Assembly (NCBI GenBank): GCA_013365365.1
Contig: JABVXU010000925.1
Location: 1-14,826 of the forward strand
Direction: 5' to 3'
Origin: Cruorifilaria tuberocauda
Taxonomy: Eukaryota; Nematoda; Chromadorea; Rhabditida; Onchocercidae
DNA: 14,826 nt
Positions within the stretch are counted from its first letter, which is position 1; each line of letters starts with the position of its first letter. Shown in pieces: positions 1 through 9,019 of this stretch. The notes below the pieces were generated by a model that worked only from the letters and a program-made list of their open reading frames with translations, ran no database searches and was not told the origin of the DNA. Both the position numbers and the translations under genes were made by a program.

Positions 1-106
1 TGGAGTATAAGTATTAATCTAATTATTGATTAGCTATTGTTTAGCTAATATCAAAATTAAAAATTTCATTTTTAAAGAATTGAAATGAAAATTAGAATTT
101 GCATAC
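1..106. other. Partial intron downstream of exon 9
   Basis: AT-rich sequence starting with the GTATGC donor on the minus strand at 101-106. No exon, RNA gene or repeat array is visible. The intron continues beyond the window. Confidence 0.6.
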
Positions 107-250
107 CTCGACGGAATTAGCTCCACTACGATTAGTCATCATTGGTGATGACGTACCATTTTGCACGTCACGTTTTTTCAAAATTGACTTCATCGAATTT
201 GTTGATGAATTCAATTCTGCATGTGTATTATTGCTATCATTATTATTCCT
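107..250 (-). CDS. Exon 9, last visible exon (residues 407-454)
   Basis: A 144-nt exon between an ATTTACAG acceptor (plus-strand ctgtaaat from 251) and a GTATGC donor (plus-strand gcatac at 101-106). It is phase 0 at both ends and reads RNNNDSNNTHAELNSSTNSM, then KSILKKRDVQNGTSS... to ...NRSGANSVE. It ends at a donor with no stop codon, so the gene continues to the left of the window. Assignment to the same gene rests on strand, matching phase, similar Asn/Ser-rich composition and the lack of any gene end between; the large 5.8 kb intron makes this slightly less certain than the other joins. Confidence 0.78.
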
Positions 251-1100
251 CTGTAAATAAATATGATTTTATCATTACTGATAAAATGATTACTAATTGT
301 TAAGTAATTTGATATCAATCAATAATAATCATAGTTTCATGCCTTTTACAAATTATACAATACTTTTTTTTATATTGAAAAAAATTTTTAAAAATAAAAA
401 ATTCAAACATAAACATTTTTTCGATTTGGAATTTTTTTTTTTAATTTTGTAAAATTGTATAAAATATTTTTAGCCTAATTATTCTTAGAACGCTTTGCCT
501 TCCTATAAAATTTTTAAAATTTTTACAGAACAACTTTTAAGTTATACTTATTTCGATAACGATAGTAATAGTCCTTTTTGTGAAGTTAATTAAATTCAAT
601 TTCTAATTTTGATCCCTTGACTTTTTAGTCTCCCATGTATGAAATTTTTATTTAATTCTTAAATTATTATTATGCAATTACTCAATTAAATTAAATTATT
701 ATTATTCAAATTTAAGTTTCATTTTTAATTTTGAACATTAATAAAATATTAGTATGATACTTACCGTAGGCTAAATTTCATTTACGGAAGAATATATTTA
801 CGTGAAGGATATATTTTACTTAACTTAACTTTATGCTAGTATTTTTGTACTTTATTGATTACGGTAATAATATAAAAATTAATTTCCAAATTAAAAAATT
901 ATTTTAAAAAAAGGTAAAACACTTCATTAAAAATTTTCGATTCTTTTTTAAAATATAATTTGAATAATTTTTAATAAATTTAACAATGAATAATTATTCA
1001 AATTCAAAAAATTAGGCAATACGAATATTTCTGTTGGTTCACGAAAAAAATATCACGATTAACGATAATTATGATAATTAACAATTATTACTGTTTTTTT
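251..1100. other. First part of the 5.8 kb intron, no gene seen
   Basis: Very AT-rich, with A and T runs and short imperfect repeats of TTAAATT type. A perfect-looking minus-strand GTAAGT donor lies at 759-764, but every frame upstream of it meets a stop within about 20 nt, so it is probably a decoy. Nothing else can be supported. Confidence 0.5.
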
Positions 1101-1109
1101 CGTCTTTTC

Positions 1110-2010
1110 ATAATCTAATAAAAATTTCCACTCATTTCATAATTTTATGACTTAATTTCAAATTCGAATATATATTATTTAATAATAAAAATAAAAAAGA
1201 GATATTCCATCGCCAATGAAAATCATAATTTTCGTAATTTTATGAGTGAATTTCAAGTCTATAATTATATAGTGCCTAAAAATATGAATGAAAAAGAGAG
1301 AGAAAAAGAAATATTCTAATTTATCATGATACTAATGAATTGTATCACAGGTTTGAAATATCGTTTGAAAATTTAAAAATCATACTTTTCATAATTCTAT
1401 GACCTAATTTCAAATCAAATATATAAATTATTAGTTTCAAATATATAATTTAACCTCAAAATATAGGTGAAAAAGAACTCCTCTAACTCTAACTAATAAA
1501 AATCATACTTTTCATAATTTTATGACTTAATTTCAAATATGTAAATTATTAATATCAAATATATAAGTTATTGGTTTCGAATATATAAATTGATAATTTT
1601 AAATATATAAATTATTGTTTTCAAATATGTGAGTTACTGAATTCAAATATGTTGATCACTAATTTCAAATATATAAATAATTAATTTCAAGTATATGAAT
1701 TATCAATTTCAAGTATACAAATTATCAATTTCAAATATATAAATCATTAATTTCAAATATGTAAATAACTAATTTCAAGTATACAAATTACCAATTTCAA
1801 ATATATAAATAATTAATTTCAAGTATATAAATTATCAATTTCAAATATATAAATCATTAATTTCAAGTATATAAATTATCAATTTCAAATATTTCAAATA
1901 TCAATGGAAAAGAAGGAGAAGAAGAGATATTCTAATTTATCATGATATGAATGAATTGTATCACAAATTGAAATATCTGTTGAAAATTTTGATTGGCATT
2001 TTTATTGAAT
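1110..2010. repeat. Compound repeat: TTTCATAATTTTATGACTTAATTTC modules and a 22-bp array
   Basis: A module beginning around CATAATTTTATGA and running into TTAATTTCAAAT occurs near 1136, 1238, 1387 and 1511. From about 1404 to 1890 it grades into a 22-bp minisatellite (ATTTCAAATATATAAATTAT type, about 20 degenerate copies). A second module (ATTCTAATTTATCATGATA, then GAATTGTATCACA and GAAATATC) occurs at about 1313-1365 and again at 1931-1980, bracketing the array. This suggests block duplication of the array together with its flanks. Confidence 0.75.
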
Positions 2011-2185
2011 GAAAAAGAGAAGGAAGAGAAGAAAATATGAATAATTTTATTATTCATGCAGTTTATTTGAAAAGATATGAATGATTTGGTTTGTATATCT
2101 TACAGTTCTTTTTATTTCAAATTCCTTTTTTCAATGCTACTTTTCTTCTCGTAAAATATTAAAAGGACAAATATGCTCAAGATTT

Positions 2186-2560
2186 GATTAATAATTACTC
2201 TAAAATTAGGTTATACAATTAATCATTACTCTGAAATTAAGTTATACAACTAGTTATCGCTCTAAAATTAAGTTATGCTATTAATTATTACTCTAAAATT
2301 AGGTTATACAATTAATCACTACTCTGAAATTAAGTTATGCTATTAATTATTACTCTAAAATTGAGTTATAAAATAATTGCTTTAAAATAGTACAATTAAA
2401 CAAGCATTATACAATTAAATTATTACTCTTAAATTATACAATTAAATTACTACTCTAAAATTAAGTCATGCTATTATTACTCTAAAATTGAGTCATAAAG
2501 TTAATTATTACTCTAAAATTAAGTTATAAAATTAAATTATTACTCTAAAATTAAGTTTAA
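2186..2560. repeat. 31-bp minisatellite (TTATACAATTAATCATTACT type)
   Basis: Roughly twelve degenerate copies of a unit made of ATTATTACTCTAAAATTAAG followed by TTATACAATTA. The central copies are exactly 31 bp. Adjacent copies alternate between TTATACAATT and TTATGCTATT variants, pointing to a higher-order two-unit repeat. The right part is degraded, with shortened units. Confidence 0.8.
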
Positions 2561-2829
2561 CGATAAATAATATTATCCAATCAGTTATATATTATTAAAA
2601 TTAATTTCGTAATTGAAAGATTTCAAATTAACCGAAATGAAACTTGATAATTGAAATTTTATTTTAAATTGATGATAAATTAAGAAAATCTACTGGAAGT
2701 TTCGTTTTCAACTATTTTTTTTCATGATTTCGCGAAAAATAATCGTGAAATAAGAAATTGATAATAATAACAATAGTGATAACGTAACGTAATAATAGTA
2801 GTAATAGTAATAACACAGTAGTAACAATT

Positions 2830-3065
2830 TATAAGTTAATGGGAATAGCGGGGAGAAATGATTTGCCCGAGATATCTCAGTGATTAGTTGTCGCTTTTAA
2901 TGATGAAAATGTTTCTTCAATATTAGTCCTTAAGTGGTAGGAATTGAAGCAGAAATATAAGCGATGAAATTAAAAGCCAATTATAATGCTTCGCTAAACT
3001 GCCTCAACATTTAAATCTTTGATGAAATGACCCGATCATGACCCTACCTTAACCCTACGTAAATT
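2830..3065. other. Non-repetitive, less AT-rich island inside the 5.8 kb intron
   Basis: About 230 bp of complex sequence with clusters such as GGGAATAGCGGGGAGAAATG, a GAGATATCTC palindrome at 2870-2879, and ACCCTACCTTAACCCTACGT near 3041-3060. All frames on both strands meet stops quickly and no paired splice sites frame an exon. It stands out from the surrounding simple sequence and could be a regulatory element or a small non-coding RNA locus. Nothing proves either. Confidence 0.35.
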
Positions 3066-3570
3066 TTCTATTTTGTGAAAAAATAAAAAAAAAAATTTAA
3101 TATATGTTTGAGAAAAATGGAAGCTTTCATGATTCACAAAATTGAAATAATGAAAATAATAATTAATTTGCATGAATAATTAATAAATTCAAATAAATTA
3201 AAAATATTACAAATATTTTAACTTATTGAAAATTTTGAATTTTAATTCAAATAGGAATTTAATATTAATTGTTTTTGATAGGAAAATTAAGTGAGAGTAA
3301 AAGAAGAAAAGAAGAGAAATGATTTTTCTTTTTTTTAAAATATCAAAAATTTATAAAATTATCCTTTTCTTCCGTATGCTAATTAAAATTACATTAATTA
3401 ATTAATTAATGTATGCTAATTAAAAGTTATTAGGATAGATAAATTTAAATATAATTTCTTTTTTGTGAAATGAAAAAGGCAAAATGAAAAGAAAGACTGA
3501 AAGTATTATGGAAATCGGTAATATCTCTTTCATCTTCCCTTTTTCCATCTCTCTCTCTCTCTCTCTTTTC
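3066..3570. other. AT-rich intronic stretch, no gene seen
   Basis: Simple AT-rich sequence with a short duplication (GTATGCTAATTAAAA near 3374 and 3411 around a TTAA run) and a (CT)n microsatellite at 3548-3566. No exon is supported. Confidence 0.5.
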
Positions 3571-3880
3571 TTAAATTTGCAAAATAGATAATGGTTGATC
3601 GGCGGATCGGATCGGATCGTATCGAATTGGATTAGATCGGATCCGATCGGATCCGATCGGATCGGTATGGAAAAAAGAATATGCTAACAAAGCGAACGTT
3701 GAAAACAATCTCTCGCGTTCTCTTCGATTTGCAAAATATATAATAGTTGATCGGTGGATCGGATCGGATCGGATCGGATCGAATCGGATTAGATCGGATC
3801 CGATCGGATCGGTATGAAATAAAGAAAATGCCAACAAAGAGAGCGATGAAAAGAATGATCGGACAAATGGAAAGCGAGGA
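3571..3880. repeat. Two copies of a 152-bp unit with GATCGG/GATCC palindromic core
   Basis: The motif TTTGCAAAATAKATAATRGT followed by TGATCGG(C/T)GGATC starts near 3577 and again near 3729. Each copy carries a tract of GGATC, GATCG and GATCCGATC pentamers about 70 bp long (3597-3665 and 3749-3812), then GGTATG and an A-rich tail with AACAAAG. The tracts are much richer in G and C than anything nearby and are self-complementary, so each strand can fold. A minus-strand open frame of 88 codons across them (DPIGSD, DPIRSD repeats) is a by-product of the pentamer and is not called a gene. Confidence 0.85.
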
Positions 3881-3990
3881 AAGGGAATGACTGTTATCTG
3901 TTTGCCTGTAATAAATATTTGCCAGTTTGAAAGGAAGAGGAAAAAAAGAAGTTTGAAAAGAAAGAATGAAAAAAAAAAGGATAAAGAATT

Positions 3991-4440
3991 GATAAGAATA
4001 TATATATCATATATTTTGCACAGATGTTAGTTAGCATTGATTGATATAAGCAGCAACAATAACAATAATGATAATGATAATGATAAGAATATGAAAAGGA
4101 AAATGATAACAGCAACAAACGATGAAAATAATATTAATAACGATAATTATTATGATAACAATTGATAAGAATATATCACAGATGTTAATTAGCATTTGTA
4201 TAAGCAGCAACAATAATAATTATGATAATGATAATGATAAGAACATGAAAAGGAAAATGATAACAGCAACAAACGATGAAAATAATATTAATAACGATAA
4301 TTACAATGATTACAATTGATAAGATTATATCACATATTATGCACAAATGTTAATTAGCATTGATATAAGCAGCAACAATAACAATAATGATAATGATAAT
4401 GATAAGAATATGAAAAAGAAAATAATATCAGCAACAAGCG
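3991..4440. repeat. Three tandem 154-173-bp units
   Basis: Units start at 3991, 4164 and 4318 with GATAAGAATATAT or GATAAGATTATAT, then CAGATGTTAATTAGCAT, ATAAGCAGCAACAATAA, repeated GATAATGATAAT, and GAAAAGGAAAATGATAACAG. Units two and three lack some of the ATATATAT and the tail of the first. Short open frames on both strands in this stretch are repeat translations and are not genes. Confidence 0.85.
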
Positions 4441-4760
4441 ATAACAATAATAATAATAATAATAATAAAACAATAAAGTAACAGTAACAACAGCAATAGT
4501 AGTAGTGATAGTAATAACAATAATAGTAGCAACAACAACAACAATAACAGCAACAGAGTATACAGTAATATCAAGAATAACAATAATAACAGTAATAGCA
4601 ACAACAAAACAGAAATAAGAATAACAATAATAATAGCAATAAAAATAATAGCAGCATCAACAACAGCAACAGCAACAATAACAATAACAACAATAACAGT
4701 TACTATTGCAATAAAAATAATAACAGTAACAACAACATAGAACCAGCAACAATACTTTTA
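4440..4760. repeat. AAC/AAT/CAG trinucleotide-rich low-complexity tract
   Basis: About 300 bp built almost only from AAC, AAT, AGC, ATA and AGT triplets on the plus strand, with very few T-runs or G-runs. It appears to be an expanded, interrupted triplet microsatellite continuing from the preceding tandem units. On the plus strand it could spell Asn/Gln/Thr/Ser runs, but stops (TAA, TAG) interrupt every frame. Confidence 0.75.
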
Positions 4761-4879
4761 GAATTATCAAAGTAAAGTACGAAAGAAAATGGATGGACTG
4801 ATAAGAGAGATAGAAGAGATTTGAGAGGCAAAAAGAGATTTGTTTAAAATTTTGGCAAAGTTAAGAAACTTAAAAAAAA

Positions 4880-5262
4880 TTATGAAAAGCTAAGAAGAAT
4901 AGTGATAAGTGATAAGATGAACAGTGATAAGATGATAATATGAAGAGTGATAAGAGTGATAAGATGATAATGTGAAGAGTGTTAATTGTTAAAAATATTT
5001 TATTCGTATCGTTTCTTTTTTTTCTTTATCATTCTATCTTTCAAATGAACACTTTTCTAAGAAAATATAATTATATAATTAAAAGCTAAAAAGAACGGTG
5101 ATAAAATAATAATACGAACAATGATAAGATGATAATGTGAAGAGTGATAAGATGATAATGTGAAGAGTGTTAATTGTTAAAAATATTTTATTCGTATCGT
5201 TTGCTCGTTTCTTTTTCGTTCTTCTATCTTTTAAATGAACACTTTTCTAAGAAAATGTAAAT
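4880..5262. repeat. 188-bp direct duplication with GTGATAAGATGATAATGTGA subrepeats
   Basis: The block containing GTGATAAGATGATAATGTGA, GAGTGTTAATTGTTAAAAA, TTTATTCGTATCGTTT and AAATGAACACTTTTCTAAGA begins at 4956 and again at 5144. The GTGATAAGATGATAAT subunit is itself repeated two to four times before each block. The copies differ mainly in the T-rich stretch after ATCGTTT. Confidence 0.8.
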
Positions 5263-5265
5263 GAT

Positions 5266-5331
5266 GAAAACGAAACGTTCTTTTTTTTTTTTTTTTTTTT
5301 GAATTTTAAAATAAACGTTCGTTTCGTTTTC
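5266..5331. repeat. Hairpin with 12-bp perfect stem and a poly-T loop
   Basis: GAAAACGAAACG at 5266-5277 is the exact reverse complement of CGTTTCGTTTTC at 5320-5331. Between them lies a run of about 20 T (5280-5300). It may be a degraded foldback element or simply slippage next to a poly-T. It is not a bacterial-style terminator; the context is an intron. Confidence 0.6.
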
Positions 5332-6077
5332 AGCAAATAGTTTAAACGAATGCCAATTTATTTTATTTTCTTTTTTTCGTTTTGAAAACTTAGAGAAAAG
5401 AAATTAATGTTTGTTTTCAACGAATTTAAAAATAATGCTTTTTTGTTTTCGTTATTAAAATTTAAAAATTTAAACTTAAAATTTGAAAAAATTTCTTTAA
5501 AATTATTACAAAGAAAAAAGATTCGAATTGTTACGAAATTTTTTTTTGTTTAAGCTAAAAAATATTTCAACAAATTGAAAGTAAAATTTTTTAAGTTTTA
5601 CTAAGAATAATAATCAATAATAAATATATTATAATGATTATGTCAAGAAAGATAATAAAATAATTTTTTTTTTTTAAATAATGATTGCATTAAATAAGAC
5701 AATAAAATAATTTTTCCCATAAAAATTTGTTTTAAATTTCTTAAAGTTTAAATTTTTGAAAATTAAAAAATTTCAGAGTATTAATTAGTCAGATAATTAA
5801 GTGTGATATTTTTTAGAAATTTTCTCATGTTTACTCAATAATTTAAATTAATAATTTCATTTTCTTTATTTTATATACAATAAAAAAATTAGTCCAACAG
5901 TAATATATTTTCATTTAAGTTTTTTTACTTTTTACTTATTACTTTAATGTAAGTAAAAAAAAAGTGAAAAAAATTTTATTTCAAAATTGATTTATTAAAA
6001 GAGCAAAAAGAAAAAGAAATATCTATAAGTAGAAAAAGAATTTATCTTTGTTATTTTTGTAAAATAAATAAACTAAC
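5332..6077. other. Remainder of the 5.8 kb intron, no gene seen
   Basis: AT-rich sequence with poly-A and poly-T runs (for example 5665-5676) and no array as clear as those to the left. It ends at the GTTAGT donor of exon 8 on the minus strand. No exon is supported. Confidence 0.5.
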
Positions 6078-6185
6078 TTTTATGATATTTTTCAGATGGC
6101 TGAATTCGCTATCATCATAATCACCAAAATCATTATCAATACTATCACTACGATTAATCTGATTTCGTTCACGTTGATATGCTGT
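6078..6185 (-). CDS. Exon 8, acidic segment (residues 371-406)
   Basis: A 108-nt exon, phase 0 at both ends, between a TTATTTTCAG acceptor (plus-strand ctgaaaat from 6186) and a GTTAGT donor (plus-strand actaac at 6072-6077). It reads TAYQRERNQINRSDSIDNDF, then GDYDDSEFSHLKNIIK. The middle is strongly acidic (DNDFGDYDDSE). Being symmetrical in phase, it could be skipped without a frameshift. The next supported exon is 5.8 kb downstream, so further small exons in between cannot be excluded. Function unknown. Confidence 0.85.
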
Positions 6186-6248
6186 CTGAAAATAAGTTTC
6201 AAAATTATCGAAATATTAATCAATAAGGAAGAATAGTGATATTTTCTT

Positions 6249-6945
6249 CATAATAATTATTCAGCATTTTAAATATAAAACGAAATTTACAAATGATAAT
6301 ATCAGAATGGATAATTGTCTATTTGAACTGATAATGATAAAATATGATAAATGATAAAATTGATAAAAAGTGATAAGATTGATAAAAAACAAGAAAATTA
6401 TGATTCTTGAAAAGGGAGGGAATACTGAGAGAGAGAGGATATGTGATATCTTCCTCACAATAATTATTCAGCATTTTAAATAGAAAACGAAATTCACAAA
6501 TGCTAATATCAGAATGGATAATTGCCCTTTTGAAGTGATAATGATAAAATGTGATAAATGATAAAATTAGTAAAAAATGATTGAATTAATAAAAATGATA
6601 AGATTGATAAAGGATGATAAAACTTTATTTCTTGAAAAGAGAAAGAATACTGATATCGTCCTCATAACAATTATTCAGTATTTTAAATAGAAAACGAAAT
6701 TTACAAATGATAACATCAGAATGGATAATTGTCTTTTTGAAGTGATAATGATAAAATATGATAAATGATAAGATTGATAAAAAACAAAAAAATTATGATT
6801 CTTGAAAAGGGAGAGAATACTGATATCGTCCTCATAACAATTATTCAGCATTTTAAATAGAAAACGAAATTTACAAATGATAACATCAGAATGGATAATT
6901 GTCTTTTTGAAGTGATAATGATAAAATTGATAAAAGCTGATTAAA
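6249..6945. repeat. Four tandem 170-207-bp units in the intron between exons 7 and 8
   Basis: Units start at 6249, 6456, 6663 and 6833 with CATAA(T/C)AATTATTCAGCATT, followed by AAAACGAAATTTACAAATGA, ATCAGAATGGATAATTG, many TGATAATGATAAAA and TGATAAAA subrepeats, then TTCTTGAAAAGGGAG and GATATCGTCCTCA. Units three and four are the most alike. The last unit runs directly into the donor end of exon 7 at 6951/6952, and its expected TTCTTGAAAAGG block is replaced by the exon's TTCTTGTAAAGG. Confidence 0.85.
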
Positions 6946-6951
6946 TTTTAC

Positions 6952-7066
6952 TTCTTGTAAAGGTGGCCTCATACGATACCGTCTTGGATACGGACTTGTT
7001 GATGGACTTTGTGAACGTGGTCGTAACGGTGGTGTTGGTGGCTTATGTTTTACAATATCGAAAGGT
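6952..7066 (-). CDS. Exon 7, proline-rich SH3-ligand-like segment (residues 332-370)
   Basis: A 115-nt exon between an AACTTTAG acceptor (plus-strand ctaaagtt from 7067) and a GTAAAA donor (plus-strand ttttac ending at 6951). It completes Lys332 and reads PFDIVKHKPPTPPLRPRSQS followed by PSTSPYPRRYRMRPPLQE, ending in phase 0. Residues 342-347 (PTPPLR) fit the class II SH3-ligand pattern PxxPxR, and QSP and TSP are possible proline-directed phosphorylation sites. That fits a scaffold or adaptor protein but does not prove it. Only one of the three frames is open and it is the one demanded by both neighbours. The last roughly 32 nt resemble segments repeated in the downstream intron. Confidence 0.88.
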
Positions 7067-7250
7067 CTAAAGTTTATTAATTAATAATTTAAAAAAAAAA
7101 AAAAAAAAACTTTTACATAATTTATAATGAAAAAACAAACTTTTCGAGTGGAAAATTTTAAATTGAATACTGCAAAACTAAAAATTATTAATTAAAAATA
7201 AAATTTTTAATTAAAAAGAAATATAAAAGTAGCAGAAAAAAAGAATTTAC

Positions 7251-7489
7251 TTTGGTGGTAAAACTGATGAATTGTTGCTAAAGTTCGTCTTACGTATTGA
7301 ATTAGCCGTTTCATCACTCATTCGACTATTATTATCATTATACGGTGAACGAACATTTTGTAAACGTTCCTCTTCCGCGCGATATTCCGTTAACGGATCA
7401 ACGGTTGATTGTCCGTAACTTTCTAAGGTATACGCACGTTCATCATTTTCACGTGCTAATTGCCTATCACCATTTACATGTTTCAATTC
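7251..7489 (-). CDS. Exon 6 (residues 253-332)
   Basis: The longest exon, 239 nt, between a GTTTACAG acceptor (plus-strand ctgtaaac from 7490) and a GTAAAT donor (plus-strand atttac ending at 7250). It begins ELKHVNGDRQLARENDERAY, continuing the charged helix of the previous exon, passes through a YRAEEERL motif, and becomes Asn/Ser-rich before ending ...NNSSVLPP with AA left over to form Lys332 with the next exon. Reading continues upstream of the acceptor by chance (LKTVFFFCLQ), but that part is the intron's T-rich end and is excluded. The opening half is probably helical and the latter half probably disordered. No catalytic motif, signal peptide or membrane segment is visible. Confidence 0.9.
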
Positions 7490-7530
7490 CTGTAAACAAA
7501 AAAAAAATACAGTTTTCAAATTATTAAAAT

Positions 7531-7680
7531 TATCGTAATACAATCATAATATCATAATAATTAATATTATAATATCGTAATACAATCACAATCATAATAT
7601 CGTAATAATTAATATATATCGTAATACAATCACAATCATAATATCGTAATAATTACCGTAATATCATAATCATTAACAAA
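7531..7680. repeat. About 44-bp tandem repeat (ATCGTAATACAATCACAATC)
   Basis: Three units starting near 7531, 7573 and 7617, each with TATCGTAATACAATCA, CATAATATCGTAATAATTA. They lie just inside the intron upstream of exon 6. Confidence 0.7.
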
Positions 7681-7730
7681 ATACAGTACCGTTCTTCAAT
7701 GAAATTATAAAAAAAAAATAAATGAAATTT

Positions 7731-7817
7731 TACAATAATAACAATGATAATACCCATTATCACTATAGTTGTTAATATCGTAAGACTCCTATTATTGTTA
7801 TCATTGTTATCATTGTA
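7731..7817. repeat. Short inverted repeat (23-bp arms)
   Basis: TACAATAATAACAATGATAA at 7731-7753 pairs with its reverse complement at 7795-7817 with about 20 of 23 positions matching and a loop of about 41 nt. Its TGTTATCATTG motif recurs in the larger foldback immediately to the right. Confidence 0.6.
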
Positions 7818-7828
7818 AGCGAATTCCT

Positions 7829-8060
7829 TTGTGATAAAAAACTATTGAAAATGATAAGAAAGGAAAAAATGAATGAAATATTTTATTTTTTTCAATAATT
7901 TTTTATCACAAAACAATTTCTCTTAAAGTGATAACAATGACACACATATCATTGTTATCACTGTTATCACTGTGAAATCATTAACCGCTCAGATGAATGA
8001 AATATTTCATTTCTTTCATTTTATCATTTCTTATCATTTTCAATAATTTTTTTATCATAA
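7829..8060. repeat. Nested foldback (inverted repeat) element
   Basis: The left arm at 7829-7884 (TTGTGATAAAAAACTATTGA, AAATGATAAGAAAGG, GAATGAAATATTTT) has two inverted partners: a partial one at 7885-7913 ending TTTTTTATCACAAAA, and a nearly full one at 8000-8060. The middle holds a perfect 13-bp hairpin, GTGATAACAATGA at 7928-7940 and its complement at 7949-7961, with an 8-nt loop. No transposase frame is present. A MITE-like or foldback element is plausible; target-site duplications could not be assigned because of the surrounding AT-rich repeats. Confidence 0.6.
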
Positions 8061-8451
8061 AGCAACAATTATTATGTTTTTTGTATCACATGCAAATTTG
8101 AAATTTATTTTATTTTAAAAAGATTTTTTTTTTGTGGAAAAATTTGCTGAAATTATTTTGTTGAAATGATCATTTAATTAAATTTAAATTAAACTTCCTT
8201 AAATCTATTAATAATCATTTAATTAAGTTCCTTCTCAAAAAGTACTAACTAATTACCAAATAAAATTATGCAGTCATGTTAGAGAAAGTAAATTACTTAG
8301 AGAAAAGTAAATATAATATGTCAATTATTGATTGAACAATGCTTAATTTTCATTAATTATATTGCCTCCTTCTTTTTCGTTTTTTTTTTCTCATTTTTTA
8401 AGGTAAAGTTGCACTTAAAACGAACAGCACAATATCGATATATTATATTTG

Positions 8452-8786
8452 ATATTTACTTTTCTCTAAGTAACTTACTTTCGATAAAGTTAAAAAATCG
8501 CATAACTGCAAATAATCATAAACTTATTAACATGAATTACTTTACTCTTTAATTTAATTCACTTCGTTTATCGATTATCGATTATCGATTATTAGTGATC
8601 TGTATAATTTACATAATAACTTTATTTTCCTAACATTTTCTAGAATTTTTAACTTCCACAGATTCTTGTTTTTAATCTGTGCTACTTCTATCTTTTAATA
8701 AAATTTATTGATAAGTTTATGATTATTTGCAATTACTCGATTTTTTAGCTTTATCGAAAGTAAATTACTTATAGAAAAGTAAATAT
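8452..8786. repeat. Foldback element with about 80-bp inverted arms, MITE-like
   Basis: The left arm at 8452-8530 (ATATTTACTTTTCTCTAAGT, ACTTACTTTCGATAAAG, GCAAATAATCATAAACTTAT) is the reverse complement of the right arm at 8704-8786, with small mismatches. The spacer of about 170 bp contains TATCGATTATCGATTATCGA at 8569-8588. A third, shorter copy of the arm terminus (AAGTAAATTACTTAGAGAAA, AGTAAATATA) lies at 8286-8314 in the right-arm orientation. A short plus-strand open frame crossing the left arm is not a gene. This resembles a non-autonomous DNA element, but no family is recognised. Confidence 0.65.
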
Positions 8787-9019
8787 AGTAGTAAGTTACG
8801 TAGAAAAAAGTATATATAATGCATGTAAGCACCATTTATATAAATGTTTTCATCGAAATTTCAAAGAAATTTTCCCTGAACAGTAGAAGTTTAACTTTTT
8901 AAAATAATTTACTTGTACTTTTTACTTTTTAAAATAGTTAATTAACTTTTATTTTTTCACTTTTTAAAATAATTTTTTTCTTGTACTTAGACAATTGATT
9001 TGATTTTTGAGGAATTCAC

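Noticed and set aside
759..764. Strong minus-strand GTAAGT donor
   Set aside because: All three upstream frames hit stops within about 20 nt, so no plausible exon ends there.
1343..1363. TATCACAGGTTTGAAATATCG, which shares the seed of the mir-2 microRNA family
   Set aside because: The match ends after the seed, the segment is part of a duplicated AT-rich module, and no hairpin of suitable size was apparent.
2990..3010. Minus-strand TGAGGCAGTTTAGCGAAGC, loosely like mir-34
   Set aside because: Only the first few bases agree and no convincing precursor hairpin was found.
3571..3837. 88-codon minus-strand open frame with DPIRSDPI-type repeats
   Set aside because: It is a translation of the GATCGG pentamer tract and a tandem duplication; there is no splice or start context beyond a chance ATG, and it lies within an intron.
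3894..4319. Three short open frames on both strands (Tyr/His/Ile-rich and Asn/Asp-rich)
   Set aside because: They follow the tandem units and triplet repeats; composition is fully explained by the repeats.
6261..6458. 65-codon minus-strand open frame, hydrophobic
   Set aside because: It lies inside the four-unit intron repeat; the other units do not keep the frame.
7345..7527. 60-codon plus-strand frame
   Set aside because: It is antisense to exon 6, whose minus-strand frame fits both neighbouring exons.
8328..8552. 74-codon plus-strand open frame with a Phe-rich start
   Set aside because: It is AT-driven and crosses the left arm of the foldback element; no coding-like composition.
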